Part shown: positions 51,698-60,584 of the stretch, in pieces
How the letters are laid out: each line of letters opens with the position of its first letter
Numbering within the stretch: position 1 is the first letter of the stretch
DNA from: Clostridia bacterium
GTDB lineage: Bacteria > Bacillota > Clostridia > Oscillospirales > CAG-272
Reading direction: 5' to 3'
Assembly: GCA_017399105.1 (NCBI GenBank)
Contig: JAFQEJ010000041.1
Coordinates: 1-64,000, forward strand
Length of the DNA stretch: 64,000 nt
The notes under the pieces: model-generated
Seen by the model: only the letters and a program-made list of their open reading frames with translations
Databases searched by the model: none
Told to the model about the DNA's origin: nothing
Made by a program: the position numbers and the translations under genes

Positions 51698-52321
51698 ATG
51701 GATGAAAAGTACATCCTTTCCATAACCGAGCAGAAAGCGGGCAGAAACGGCATTTTCGAGGCACTGCCCTTTCCCTTTTCGACAGGTGAGGCAGCATTTC
51801 CCGATCGCGAGAGCGCAGAGCTTCACCACGGCGGACATTATGCAGGTGCAGCTGCGGCACTGAACGAGCGGTTGTCCTGCTATCCCGCATATGCCTGCTG
51901 CAGTCTGCGGGCGCTGGTGATGGGAGCCGACCGCATGCCCGCTGCAATCCGGCGGGATGTGAAAAATCTGGCAGGCAGTATGATCTGTCACGGCATCTGG
52001 TTTGCCGCCACAGCTCCCGGCGCAAGTCCGCTGAGAAATCCAGAGCTGATGGGCGAGCTCCTGCGCGGCTACGGCTCAATGGAAAAATTCAGACTGATTT
52101 TCACCCGCTGTGCCGAGGAGCTTGTGGGCTCGGGCTGGGTATGGCTGCTGCGTGACCGCTTCGGCAGGCTGTCGATTCAGCCTACGCATAACAATGAGCT
52201 GCCCAATCTGGCGGTCTATACGCCGATTCTCAACCTCGACTGCTTTGAGCATGCCTATTACATGCGCTGGAAGAACAGGCGGGATCGCTATACGGCGGCA
52301 TGGTTCAGATGGATGGAGTGA
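51698..52321 (+). CDS. Divergent Fe/Mn superoxide dismutase-like protein
   Basis: 207 residues, within the SodA/SodB range. Four metal ligands are in place: His43 (ELHHGGHYAG), His98 (SMICHGIWF), Asp181 and His185 (NLDCFEHAYYMRW). Family stretches GSMEKFRLIFTRCAEELVGSGWVWL and PTHNNELP also match. However, the gateway Tyr (Tyr34 of E. coli SodB) aligns with Ala51, the Gln69 position with Ser94, and the C-terminus ends right after WFRWME, short of the usual tail. Catalysis may be slow or changed. The start follows TTGGAGGAATCAAT. It is convergent with the MATE gene, three bases apart. Confidence 0.88.
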   Translation: MDEKYILSITEQKAGRNGIFEALPFPFSTGEAAFPDRESAELHHGGHYAGAAAALNERLSCYPAYACCSLRALVMGADRMPAAIRRDVKNLAGSMICHGIWFAATAPGASPLRNPELMGELLRGYGSMEKFRLIFTRCAEELVGSGWVWLLRDRFGRLSIQPTHNNELPNLAVYTPILNLDCFEHAYYMRWKNRRDRYTAAWFRWME

Positions 52322-52324
52322 GTT

Positions 52325-53680
52325 CTATACTTTTTTAATCCATCTGCCGAAATTCACCTTTACCACAGCAACGGTGCATTTGAGAATCTGATCGCACTTG
52401 AGGCAGGCGAAAACGATGACAGGGGAGAGATCCAGCAGGAAAGCCGACACCAGAGCCGAGGGAATGACAATCACCCACATAAAGAAGCTGTCATTTTTCA
52501 GCGTGAAGGAGGTATCACCGCCGCCGCGCACGATGCCCGTGAGAGTTGCCATCTGATAGGCTGTACCGACCACCGTAACCGACAGAACCGTCATAAAGGC
52601 AAGGGCAAGCTCTCTGGTTTCGGGGGTGATGTTGTAGAATCCGATGATGAAATCCTTGAAGAGGAAGAGCGCGATGCCGGTGGCGACACCGATGCCCACA
52701 AAGATCAGCTGCAGGCGGTTAGCATAGCTTTGAAGCGTCTTTTCGTCCTTTCCCTCGCCGATGGCTTTGCCAATCAGCACAGCGGTGGCAGATGCGCTTC
52801 CGTAGGTGACCACCGTGAGCACCGAAAAAACGGTGGCGGCGATGCTGTTGGCTCCGATGGCAGATTCACCTAAATGACCGAGGATGCCGGTCTGCACCGT
52901 CTGTGCGATGCCCCACATGCCGCCCGACAGCATGACAGGAATACTCACGCGGGTGTAGGAAGCGAGGCAGGTCTTTTCACAGGAGGCAAAATCCTTTAGC
53001 TTCAGCCCCAGCTTTTTATCTGCCTTCGCGATGTAAAGGATGACGATCACGAGCTCAACCGCGCGGGAACTCAGCGTGGCAATGGCAGCACCGACGGCAC
53101 CGAGCTCGGGTGCACCCAGTCTGCCGTAGATGAAGATACTGTTGAGGCAGACATTAATCACCAGCGTAGACAGCGACACATAGAAGCCGATTTTTACTGT
53201 TTCCACACTGCGAAGAGATGCGAGGAGAATATTTGTGACCGCAAAGATGGGATATGTATAACAGATGATACGCAGATAGCGGACACCCTCGGAGATGACC
53301 GCTTCCTCGGGGGTCAGCAGACGGAGCACCTGATAGGGGAAGAGAAGCAGGACTGCGAAGAGAAGTGCCGCGGCACCGAGACCGAAGCGCATACCGACGC
53401 TGGAGGCACGTTTGACCTCTCCGATATCGCCCCGTCCCCATGCGCGGGATGCGAGAACAACAACACCTTCGCCTGCACCCGAGACCAGCATCTGGAGCAG
53501 AAACTGGATCTGATTGACAAGCGCGACACCCGACATGGCAGGCTCGGAATAGGCTCCGATCATGATGTTATCGGCAAGGTTGACGCCGTAGACGATGAGA
53601 TTCTGGAGAGCGATGGTGAGGGTCATGCGGAAAAAGGAACGGAGGAAGGTTGAGCGGGAGGAGGAGAGTTGGTTTGTCAT
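52325..53680 (-). CDS. MATE-family efflux transporter
   Basis: 451 residues, about twelve transmembrane helices. The opening TLTIALQNLIVYGVNLADNIMIGA and the mid-protein VSIPVMLSGGMWGIAQTVQTGILG are typical MATE half-starts. It would export drugs or metabolites with Na+ or H+. The start follows CAGGGTGCTATC. It ends three bases from the SOD-like gene. The 207 bases upstream of it hold only short direct and inverted repeats. Confidence 0.9.
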   Translation of the reverse strand: MTNQLSSSRSTFLRSFFRMTLTIALQNLIVYGVNLADNIMIGAYSEPAMSGVALVNQIQFLLQMLVSGAGEGVVVLASRAWGRGDIGEVKRASSVGMRFGLGAAALLFAVLLLFPYQVLRLLTPEEAVISEGVRYLRIICYTYPIFAVTNILLASLRSVETVKIGFYVSLSTLVINVCLNSIFIYGRLGAPELGAVGAAIATLSSRAVELVIVILYIAKADKKLGLKLKDFASCEKTCLASYTRVSIPVMLSGGMWGIAQTVQTGILGHLGESAIGANSIAATVFSVLTVVTYGSASATAVLIGKAIGEGKDEKTLQSYANRLQLIFVGIGVATGIALFLFKDFIIGFYNITPETRELALAFMTVLSVTVVGTAYQMATLTGIVRGGGDTSFTLKNDSFFMWVIVIPSALVSAFLLDLSPVIVFACLKCDQILKCTVAVVKVNFGRWIKKV

Positions 53681-53692
53681 GATAGCACCCTG

Positions 53693-53790
53693 AAAAAAGT
53701 GAAGTATTTCACCGATGGCGAAAAGTGAAGTGTATGAACACGCGGCGTTTGCAAATGAAGCCTGAGGCTTCGCCTCAAGTGATTTTTTGG
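53693..53790. repeat. Short direct and inverted repeats between divergent genes
   Basis: AAAAGTGAAGT occurs twice, 28 bases apart, followed by overlapping hairpins GAAGCCTGAGGCTTC and GAGGCTTCGCCTC (53758-53776) and then TTTTTT. It resembles a worn copy of the GTGAAGT-type repeats of gut Firmicutes; that link is from memory and weak. Confidence 0.35.
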
Positions 53791-53887
53791 ATTTATAAAA
53801 CAGACGGTGTGGGAAATACTGAATTTAATATCTTATTATAATGCCAAGTCATGAACAACGTGTGAAAATTCGGGGAGAATCCTTCAA

Positions 53888-54751
53888 ATGGAAGTAAAAA
53901 AATCCTTCTTTGGAAGATCGCTTTTTTCGGACATTCTTTCGGTGGCTGCGGGAGCGCTGCTCTTTTCGCTGTCGCTGAATATGTTTCTGCTGCCTGCCGG
54001 GATTGTGCTGGGAGGCTTTACGGGAATTGCGACGCTCATTAAGCTTTATTTCGGGGTGCCGGTGGGACTGATGATTCTGATTTTGAATCTGCCGCTGATC
54101 ATATGGAACACGAAGCTGTACGGCAGGGGATTTTTGGCGCGGACACTGGTGGGTCTGCTTGCCACTTCAATCGTGAGCGATGCGGTGACGCACTTTCCGG
54201 TGACGGTGACCGATCCTTTCCTCTGCGCACTCTTCGGCGGACTTGCAATGGGAGCGGGATGCGGCATCCTTTTTGTGCGGGGATTTACCACCGGCGGCAC
54301 CGATCTGATTGCCTGGGCGATCAAGTACCGATGGAAGCGGCTTTCCACCGGCAATCTCATCTTTCTCTGCGACGGTATCATCATTGCACTTGCGGCACTG
54401 GTGCGGTGGGATTTTACCGGCATGCTCTATTCCGCACTTGCCATTTACGCGAGCTCACGGACGGTGGATTTTCTTCTGGACGGCGAGAAGAGGGCGAGGC
54501 TGATTCTCATTTTCAGCCGGCATCAGGAGGGAATTTGCCGCATGCTGCTGACCGAGCTTGAGCGAGGCGTCACCATTGTGAAGGGAGTGGGCGGCTACAC
54601 CGGCGAGGCAAAGAACATCCTCTTCTGCGTAGTAAAGCCGCCCGAGCTCTATCGGCTGAAGCAGAAGGTACAGGAGCTTGATCCTGCCGCCTTTGTGGTT
54701 GCCTGCGAGGTTTCGGAGGTACTGGGCGAGGGCTTTTCCCATCCCACATGA
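53888..54751 (+). CDS. YitT-family membrane protein
   Basis: 287 residues. Five transmembrane helices in the N-terminal 200 residues (YitT membrane domain) with LLPAGIVLGGFTGIATLIK and GGTDLIAWAIKYRW are family signatures. A cytosolic C-terminal DUF2179 domain follows (about 215-285, with ERGVTIVKGVGGYTGEAKNILFCVV). Some relatives bind small ligands or affect transport; no firm function is known. The start ATG at 53888 is preceded by GGGGAGAATCCTTCAA. It is 24 bases ahead of the SpoVB-type gene. Confidence 0.92.
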   Translation: MEVKKSFFGRSLFSDILSVAAGALLFSLSLNMFLLPAGIVLGGFTGIATLIKLYFGVPVGLMILILNLPLIIWNTKLYGRGFLARTLVGLLATSIVSDAVTHFPVTVTDPFLCALFGGLAMGAGCGILFVRGFTTGGTDLIAWAIKYRWKRLSTGNLIFLCDGIIIALAALVRWDFTGMLYSALAIYASSRTVDFLLDGEKRARLILIFSRHQEGICRMLLTELERGVTIVKGVGGYTGEAKNILFCVVKPPELYRLKQKVQELDPAAFVVACEVSEVLGEGFSHPT

Positions 54752-54775
54752 CATATGAAAAAAGGAGCTGTTACC

Positions 54776-56308
54776 TTGAAAAAATCGCGGCTTTTCGTTA
54801 CCAATACACTGCTGCTTACCGCAACCGCCTTCATCATCCGCGCAGTCGGCGTTGCTTATAATGTCTATATTACAGGGCTTGTGGGAGAGCGGGGGGTCGG
54901 AATTTTTCAGCTGGTCATGTCGGTTTATGGCTTTGCGCTGACCCTTGCCACAAGTGGAGTGAATCTCGCCGCCACACGACTTTGTGCCGAGGCACAGACC
55001 CATGATGAGGAGCGTGCGGCTATGCGCGGAGCCTTTCTTTATGCTTCGCTTTTCGGAGGCGGAGCGGCGGCATTGCTCTTTCTGCTCGCCGATCCCATCG
55101 GGCGCTATCTGCTTGCCGATGAAGCCTCTGTGATCAGCCTGCGCGCTCTGTCGCTGAGCCTGCCCGCCATCTCCATGGGAAGCGCACTTGCCGGTTATTT
55201 CAATGCAAGGCGTGCGGCTGTCAAATCTGCATCGGCACAGCTTTTCGAGCAGGCGGTGCGCATCTTCGCCTGCATCATGCTGCTGAAGCTGCTGCTGCCC
55301 CGTGGCGACATGTACGCATGCTTTGCCATGACCGCAGGCGGCGCCATCTCCGAATGGATGTCTTTTCTCTACAGCTTCGCTCTCTACAGATGGGAGCAGC
55401 GGAAGAAGCGGGGAAATACGAGCGGGCGAAAAATGAAGGAGCTTTGTGCCATTGCCATCCCGGTAGCGCTCAGTGCCTATGCAAGATCGGCGCTGGTCTG
55501 CGTGGAGCATCTGCTCATCCCCTACGGACTTGCAAAATCGGGGCTGGGCAAGGATGGCGCTCTGGCGTCCTACGGTGTCTTTCACGGCATGGTGATGCCT
55601 CTTGTGACTCTGCCTATGGCGCTGCTCTCCTCGATGGCATCTCTGCTGGTGCCCGAGCTTGCCGGACTCAACGCAGCGGAGGATAGCGAGGGGATGGTGA
55701 AGGCAGCGAAACGAGCCTGCGGCTTTGCACTGATCTTCGGTGTAGGCTGTGCGGGCGTGATGATGACCTTCGCAGGAGAACTGGGAGAGCTGCTCTACAA
55801 CTCAGCCGACGCCGGTAAGTACATACGGATTATGGCGCCGCTGATTCCCATAATGTATGTGGATCATATTGTGGATTCCATGCTGAAAGGAGCCGATCTC
55901 CAGCTCCAGTCGATGCGCATCAATATTGCCGATTCCATGCTGTGTGTCCTGCTTATCTATCTTCTGCTGCCGAAGTACGGTATCATGGGTTATGCGGCGG
56001 TGCTCTATATCTCCGAGATGATCAATGCCTCGCTGAGCATTACCGTGCTGACAGGAAAGATTCCCTTTGAGAAGGGGATGCCCTGGGCGCTTATTCGCTC
56101 ACTGCTGGCGGTTGTAGGGGCGGCATGCGCAACGAGATTGATCTTTTCCTCGGGGGTGATTCTGGTGATGGGGCGCGGATTATCGCTGGTTTTGAACATT
56201 CTCTGCTGCGTTTTTTTCTATCTTCTGCTGATTGCCGCTCTGCGTGTCCCCGAATCCATGTCGCTTCCTCTTCCGAGGATAACGCTGAAAAAGAGGGCAA
56301 GCGTGTAA
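54776..56308 (+). CDS. SpoVB-type lipid/polysaccharide flippase
   Basis: 510 residues if the TTG at 54776 is the start; AAAAAAGGAG lies eight bases ahead of it, whereas the in-frame ATG at 54755 has no ribosome site and would contain that site. About fourteen transmembrane helices with RAVGVAYNVYITGLVGERGVGIFQL and ATSGVNLAATRL, the typical MVF/SpoVB opening. SpoVB-type proteins move lipid-linked wall precursors, needed for spore cortex. Likely cotranscribed with the YitT gene. A related MurJ-like role is possible. Confidence 0.88.
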   Translation: MKKSRLFVTNTLLLTATAFIIRAVGVAYNVYITGLVGERGVGIFQLVMSVYGFALTLATSGVNLAATRLCAEAQTHDEERAAMRGAFLYASLFGGGAAALLFLLADPIGRYLLADEASVISLRALSLSLPAISMGSALAGYFNARRAAVKSASAQLFEQAVRIFACIMLLKLLLPRGDMYACFAMTAGGAISEWMSFLYSFALYRWEQRKKRGNTSGRKMKELCAIAIPVALSAYARSALVCVEHLLIPYGLAKSGLGKDGALASYGVFHGMVMPLVTLPMALLSSMASLLVPELAGLNAAEDSEGMVKAAKRACGFALIFGVGCAGVMMTFAGELGELLYNSADAGKYIRIMAPLIPIMYVDHIVDSMLKGADLQLQSMRINIADSMLCVLLIYLLLPKYGIMGYAAVLYISEMINASLSITVLTGKIPFEKGMPWALIRSLLAVVGAACATRLIFSSGVILVMGRGLSLVLNILCCVFFYLLLIAALRVPESMSLPLPRITLKKRASV

Positions 56309-56311
56309 TAT

Positions 56312-56368
56312 TGTAATTGTAAACAATATTGTACATCTGTTGACAATTACATAACTGTGTGGTAAAAT
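56312..56368. promoter_or_regulatory. Promoter and candidate TetR operators
   Basis: A SigA promoter TTGACA (56340-56345)/TAAAAT (56363-56368) with 17-base spacer precedes the TetR gene. TGTAATTGT (56312-56320) and ACAATTACA (56343-56351) are an inverted pair, with a perfect palindrome ACAATATTGT (56323-56332) between them; the right arm overlaps the -35 box. This fits autoregulation. Confidence 0.6.
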
Positions 56369-56401
56369 CAGGTATCAACTACCGAAAAGGCGGGATATAT
56401 C

Positions 56402-56989
56402 ATGGCCGGCGAACGTGCCGAATATAAAAGTGCGATCCGCTCCAAGCGTCTGATCCGCGAGGCTTATATGGAGCTTTTAAAGGAAAAGCCGCTGGAGAAG
56501 ATCACCGTGACCGATATTGTGAAGCGTGCCGATATCAATCGAGGCACCTTTTATGCCCATTATGCCGATACACAGGCGGTGCTCGAACAGATTGAAAATG
56601 AGATTATCGACAGGATGAAGGAGTTTCTTGCCGATTTCAACTACCGTAATTTTTATCAGAATCCGCTGCCGACTCTGCTGAAGGTGGTACGCTTTCTGGA
56701 GGAAAACAAGCCTTATCGCGAATTCCTCGAGAGCACCAAGAATGCCGAGCCCTTCCTTTCCCGCGCACGCAAAATTTTTGCCGACTATCTGAAAAGCGAT
56801 CTTCAGATCCCCGAAGAGGTGAAAAATTCACTGGAGTTCAAGACCGGCATTCTCTTCATCTCGGGAGGTATTATCAATGTCTACCGCGCCTGGTTCCAGG
56901 GAGAAACCGACCAGTCCCCCGAGGAGCTTTCGATTACACTTGCAAAGCTGATCACGGGAAATCGCACCGATACCATGATCGGAAACTGA
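56402..56989 (+). CDS. TetR/AcrR-family regulator
   Basis: 195 residues. The helix-turn-helix is at about 12-58 (KITVTDIVKRADINRGTFYAHY), followed by a ligand domain of the TetR_C_8 kind (AEPFLSRARKIFADYL, TGILFISGGIINVYRAWF). The start follows AAAAGGCGGGATATATC. It precedes the four-gene ABC operon, separated by a terminator, and is the likely regulator of that operon. Palindromes overlap its own promoter. Confidence 0.92.
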   Translation: MAGERAEYKSAIRSKRLIREAYMELLKEKPLEKITVTDIVKRADINRGTFYAHYADTQAVLEQIENEIIDRMKEFLADFNYRNFYQNPLPTLLKVVRFLEENKPYREFLESTKNAEPFLSRARKIFADYLKSDLQIPEEVKNSLEFKTGILFISGGIINVYRAWFQGETDQSPEELSITLAKLITGNRTDTMIGN

Positions 56990-56995
56990 ATGATA

Positions 56996-57033
56996 CAGTC
57001 CATAGACTCGACTCTGTGGACTGATTTTGCTTT
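56996..57033 (+). terminator. Terminator of the TetR gene
   Basis: CAGTCCA and TGGACTG form a stem followed by ATTTTGCTTTT. Confidence 0.7.
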
Positions 57034-57156
57034 TAATGCGACAGATATTGCTTTCTTTTGCAAATCATCACACATCCGTCACGGGTGTTTGCTATCATGT
57101 TATCATCAATTATTATGCCGCATTTGCGGTACCGAATTTCAAGGGAGGATACTACT

Positions 57157-58257
57157 TTGATAGAGGTCAAAAATCTTGTGAAGCGGTACGGAACCAATAC
57201 CGCTCTCAAGGGAATCAGCTTCAAGGTCGAGCGTGGTCACATCTATGGCTTCCTCGGACCAAACGGAGCGGGAAAATCCACAACCATGAACATCATCACC
57301 GGCTGCCTTGCCGCAACCGAGGGTGAGGTTATCATCAACGGTCACGACATCTTTGAAGAAAGCGTGGAGGCAAAGCGCAGCATCGGTTATCTGCCCGAGC
57401 AGCCTCCGGTATACCCCGATATGACCCCGGCGGAATATCTTACCTTTGTGGCGGAAGCCAAGGGCATCGAGCAAAAGGATGTCTACGAGAAGGTCAATGA
57501 GGTCATGGAGATGACAGGCCTTGTCCCCATGCAAAAGCGTCTGATCAAGAATCTCTCCAAGGGTTACCGCCAGAGAGTGGGCATTGCACAAGCGATTCTC
57601 GGCGATCCCGAGGTCATTATTCTGGACGAGCCTACCGTCGGTCTTGACCCCAAGCAGATTATCGAAATCAGACAGCTCATCACCAGCCTCGGTCAGAAGC
57701 ACACGGTTATTCTCAGCTCGCACATTCTTTCGGAGATCAGCGCGGTCTGCGATTACATCATCATCATCTCCCGCGGCCGCGTGGTGGCATCCGATACCCT
57801 TGCCAATATTCGCGCCAAGCTGTCGGAGGATAAAAAGCTGGAGCTTCTTGTACGCGGAGATGAGAATAAAATCCGCATGACCCTCAACGAGATTGAGGGC
57901 ATCGAATCCTACGAAACTGCGCTTGACGAGGCGGAAAATGCTGTCCGTGTCATCCTTCAGTGCGTCAAGCATGCCGATATCCGCGAGGCGCTCTTCTTCG
58001 CCTTTTCCGAGATGCACTATCCCGTGCTCTCCATGACGGATGTGAGTGCGACCCTCGAGGATGTCTTCCTCAATCTTACCGAAGAAGCCTCAACCGCAGA
58101 GGAAGAGGAGGAAGAAGCTCCCGCACCGGTCTACAAGCTTCCCGAGGAGGAACGTGAAGAGGATGAGGTCGAGGAGCGTACCGAGGACGACGCATCCGAG
58201 GATGTCAGTGACGACGATGACGATGATTACACGCCCATGTTCGGCGGAAAGGAGTGA
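57157..58257 (+). CDS. ABC transporter ATP-binding protein with acidic tail
   Basis: 366 residues starting at TTG 57157, eight bases after AAGGGAGG; earlier in-frame ATGs lack a site. Walker A GPNGAGKST (about 38), signature LSKGYRQRVGIAQA and Walker B VIILDEPTVGLDP are intact. The order matches GldA-type ATPases. The last 60 residues are very acidic (EEEEEEAPAPVYKLPEEE, then DDDDDDYTP), an unusual extension. It drives the permease and GldG-like proteins encoded next. Confidence 0.95.
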   Translation: MIEVKNLVKRYGTNTALKGISFKVERGHIYGFLGPNGAGKSTTMNIITGCLAATEGEVIINGHDIFEESVEAKRSIGYLPEQPPVYPDMTPAEYLTFVAEAKGIEQKDVYEKVNEVMEMTGLVPMQKRLIKNLSKGYRQRVGIAQAILGDPEVIILDEPTVGLDPKQIIEIRQLITSLGQKHTVILSSHILSEISAVCDYIIIISRGRVVASDTLANIRAKLSEDKKLELLVRGDENKIRMTLNEIEGIESYETALDEAENAVRVILQCVKHADIREALFFAFSEMHYPVLSMTDVSATLEDVFLNLTEEASTAEEEEEEAPAPVYKLPEEEREEDEVEERTEDDASEDVSDDDDDDYTPMFGGKE

Positions 58258-58262
58258 CCGAT

Positions 58263-59126
58263 ATGCTTGCAGTTTATAAAAAAGAGCTTCGCTCCTTCTT
58301 CAACAACATGACAGGCTATATCTTTATCGCCTTTATTCTGGTGGTTGCCGGCATCTACACCGCAGCCAACTGCCTGCAGGGCATGTCGCCCGACTTTGAG
58401 TTTGTACTCGCCAGCCTTTCTTTCGTTCTGCTGCTCTGCGTGCCGATTCTCACCATGAGATCGCTTGCCGAGGAGAGACGCTCCAGAACCGATCAGCTGC
58501 TCTATTCGCTTCCCATGAAGGTGAGCTCGGTGGTGCTGGGCAAGTATCTTGCCATGGTCACCGTGTTCCTCATTCCTACCGGCGTGATGATGCTCTATCC
58601 CTTCATCCTCGCCATGTTCGGAAGCGTCCCCTTCCTCACCATCTACAGTGCCTTCTTCGGCTTCATCCTGCTGGGCGCGGCTCTGATTGCAGTGGGCATG
58701 TTCATGTCGGCGCTGACCGAGAGCCAGCTTATTGCAGCGGTCATCAGCTTCGCTTCGCTGCTGGTGATCTATCTCATGTCTTCTCTTGCATCCATGGTGC
58801 CCACAACCGCAGTTGCTTCCCTGCTCTGCTTCAGTGCACTCGTTCTCGTGATTGCCCTTATTGTTTACAGCATGACTCATGATGTTTACGCTGCCATCTC
58901 GGCAGGTGCCATTCTCGAGATCATTCTGCTTGCTGTCTTCATCTTCAAGCGCACCGCCCTTGAGGGAGCCTTCCCGGGTGTTATGCGTGCGCTTGCCATG
59001 TTTGACCGCTTCAACAGCTTTGCACTGGGGATCTTTGATGTGACTGCCATTGTTTACTATATTACCGTTGTGATTGTCTTTGTTTTCCTCAGCATCCAGG
59101 CTGTGGAGAAGAGAAGATGGATTTAA
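58263..59126 (+). CDS. ABC transporter permease (GldF-like)
   Basis: 287 residues from ATG 58263, placed eight bases after AAAGGAG; the GTG at 58254 overlaps that site. Six transmembrane helices, typical of ABC-2 type permeases of the GldF kind (RTDQLLYSLPMKVSSVVLGKY near the first loop). Its coding region begins just six bases after the ATPase stop. It is the membrane channel of the Gld-type exporter. Confidence 0.92.
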   Translation: MLAVYKKELRSFFNNMTGYIFIAFILVVAGIYTAANCLQGMSPDFEFVLASLSFVLLLCVPILTMRSLAEERRSRTDQLLYSLPMKVSSVVLGKYLAMVTVFLIPTGVMMLYPFILAMFGSVPFLTIYSAFFGFILLGAALIAVGMFMSALTESQLIAAVISFASLLVIYLMSSLASMVPTTAVASLLCFSALVLVIALIVYSMTHDVYAAISAGAILEIILLAVFIFKRTALEGAFPGVMRALAMFDRFNSFALGIFDVTAIVYYITVVIVFVFLSIQAVEKRRWI

Positions 59127-59138
59127 GGAGGTGCGACC

Positions 59139-60569
59139 ATGGAACAGAATCAGAATAAAAAGACTCTGCAGCGCGGCGCACTGGGTACCGTTTCGGCGGC
59201 GGTTGTCATCGTAATTGCCATCGTAATCAACCTTATCGTAGCCGAGCTTCCCGCAACCTTTACCAGTCTTGATACCAGCCCGCTGAATCTCTACACCATC
59301 GGCGAGCAGACCGAGCAGATTCTTGCCGGTGTGGATACTCCGGTGGATATCTACCTCATTGCCACCTCGGGCTATGAAAATGCAACCCTTATGGAGCTTC
59401 TTGCACGCTATGAAGCCAAGTGCGCGAATATCACCGTCAAGACGATCGACCCTGTGACAAATCCTGCCTTCACCATGCAATATACAGAGGAGGATCTGGA
59501 GGAAAACAGCCTGATCGTGGTCAGTGAGCTTCGTCATACCATTGTGCCCTATGAGGACATCTATGTGCAGACCTTCTCGGATGAGGACATCCAGAACTAT
59601 ATCAACTACGGCATCGTTAACTACTCCACCGCATTTGCGGGTGAAGCTGCCATCACCACCGCAGTCGACTATGTTACCACCTCCGATCTGCCGGTTATTT
59701 ATACGCTGACCGGTCACAGTGAGGTCACCCTCTCCGAAACGATGGCAGGCTATGTGTCGGCAAAGAATATGGATATGGTCGACCTTTCTCTGGTTGCATC
59801 GGGTGCAGTACCGCAGGATGCCAGCATGGTGCTTATCATCAGCCCCAAGACCGACATCACCGAGGCTGAGCTGACAGCACTCAGTGATTATCTCACCGCC
59901 GGCGGAAAGATTCTTCTCTTCACCGATTTCACCGGTAGCACCCAGCCCAATCTGGATGCACTGGCAGCCAAGATGGGTATGACCCGTGCCAACGGTCTTG
60001 TTATCGAGAATTCCAGCAGCAATTATTATCCCGGCTATCCCCACTATCTCCTGCCTGCCATCGGTTCGCATACCATCACCGCTCCCCTCGCAGAGAATAA
60101 GATGTATGTGCTCATGCCTGTAACCCACGGCATTCTCGAAACCGAGCACGATGCAGGCATCACCGTAACCGGACTGCTCACAACCTCCAAGAGCGCCATC
60201 GCCAAGACCAATGTGGAGTTCCAGACTGTCCAAAAGGAAGAGGGCGACCTTGAGGGTCCCTTCATGGTAGGTGCCGCGGCAGAAAATGCTTCGGGCGGTC
60301 AGCTTGTCTGGTATTCTTCCTCCAATATGCTTGTTGACGATATGGACTCGGTTGTTTCGGGAGGTAACTCCACCCTCTTCCTGAACACCCTTTCGGCGCT
60401 GACAGGAAAGACCAACACCATTTCGATCAACAGTATCGATCTCAGCACCGATCCGCTGGTGGTCAGCGATCTTGCAAGCACCATCTGGACAGCACTGCTC
60501 TGCGTTATTCTTCCCCTTGCAATCGTTGTGGCGGGATTCCTCTACTGGAACAAGCGCCACCGTGCCTGA
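59139..60569 (+). CDS. GldG-like ABC-associated protein
   Basis: 476 residues behind GGAGGTGCGACC. One transmembrane helix lies at about 18-40 and another at about 447-468, with a large outside domain between them. The domain includes TSLDTSPLNLYTIGEQTEQIL, VVSELRHTIVPYEDIY, VIYTLTGHSEVTLSE and LSDYLTAGGKILLFTD, matching GldG/DUF4350-type proteins that accompany GldA and GldF. The substrate is unknown; in Bacteroidota the relatives are needed for gliding, but here gliding is not implied. Confidence 0.9.
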   Translation: MEQNQNKKTLQRGALGTVSAAVVIVIAIVINLIVAELPATFTSLDTSPLNLYTIGEQTEQILAGVDTPVDIYLIATSGYENATLMELLARYEAKCANITVKTIDPVTNPAFTMQYTEEDLEENSLIVVSELRHTIVPYEDIYVQTFSDEDIQNYINYGIVNYSTAFAGEAAITTAVDYVTTSDLPVIYTLTGHSEVTLSETMAGYVSAKNMDMVDLSLVASGAVPQDASMVLIISPKTDITEAELTALSDYLTAGGKILLFTDFTGSTQPNLDALAAKMGMTRANGLVIENSSSNYYPGYPHYLLPAIGSHTITAPLAENKMYVLMPVTHGILETEHDAGITVTGLLTTSKSAIAKTNVEFQTVQKEEGDLEGPFMVGAAAENASGGQLVWYSSSNMLVDDMDSVVSGGNSTLFLNTLSALTGKTNTISINSIDLSTDPLVVSDLASTIWTALLCVILPLAIVVAGFLYWNKRHRA

Positions 60570-60584
60570 TTTTGGGAGGTTCGC

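Noticed and set aside
52325..53680. Tandem duplication with the MATE gene at 3.1 kb
   Set aside because: Both are MATE proteins, but they differ too much in sequence to be a recent duplicate.
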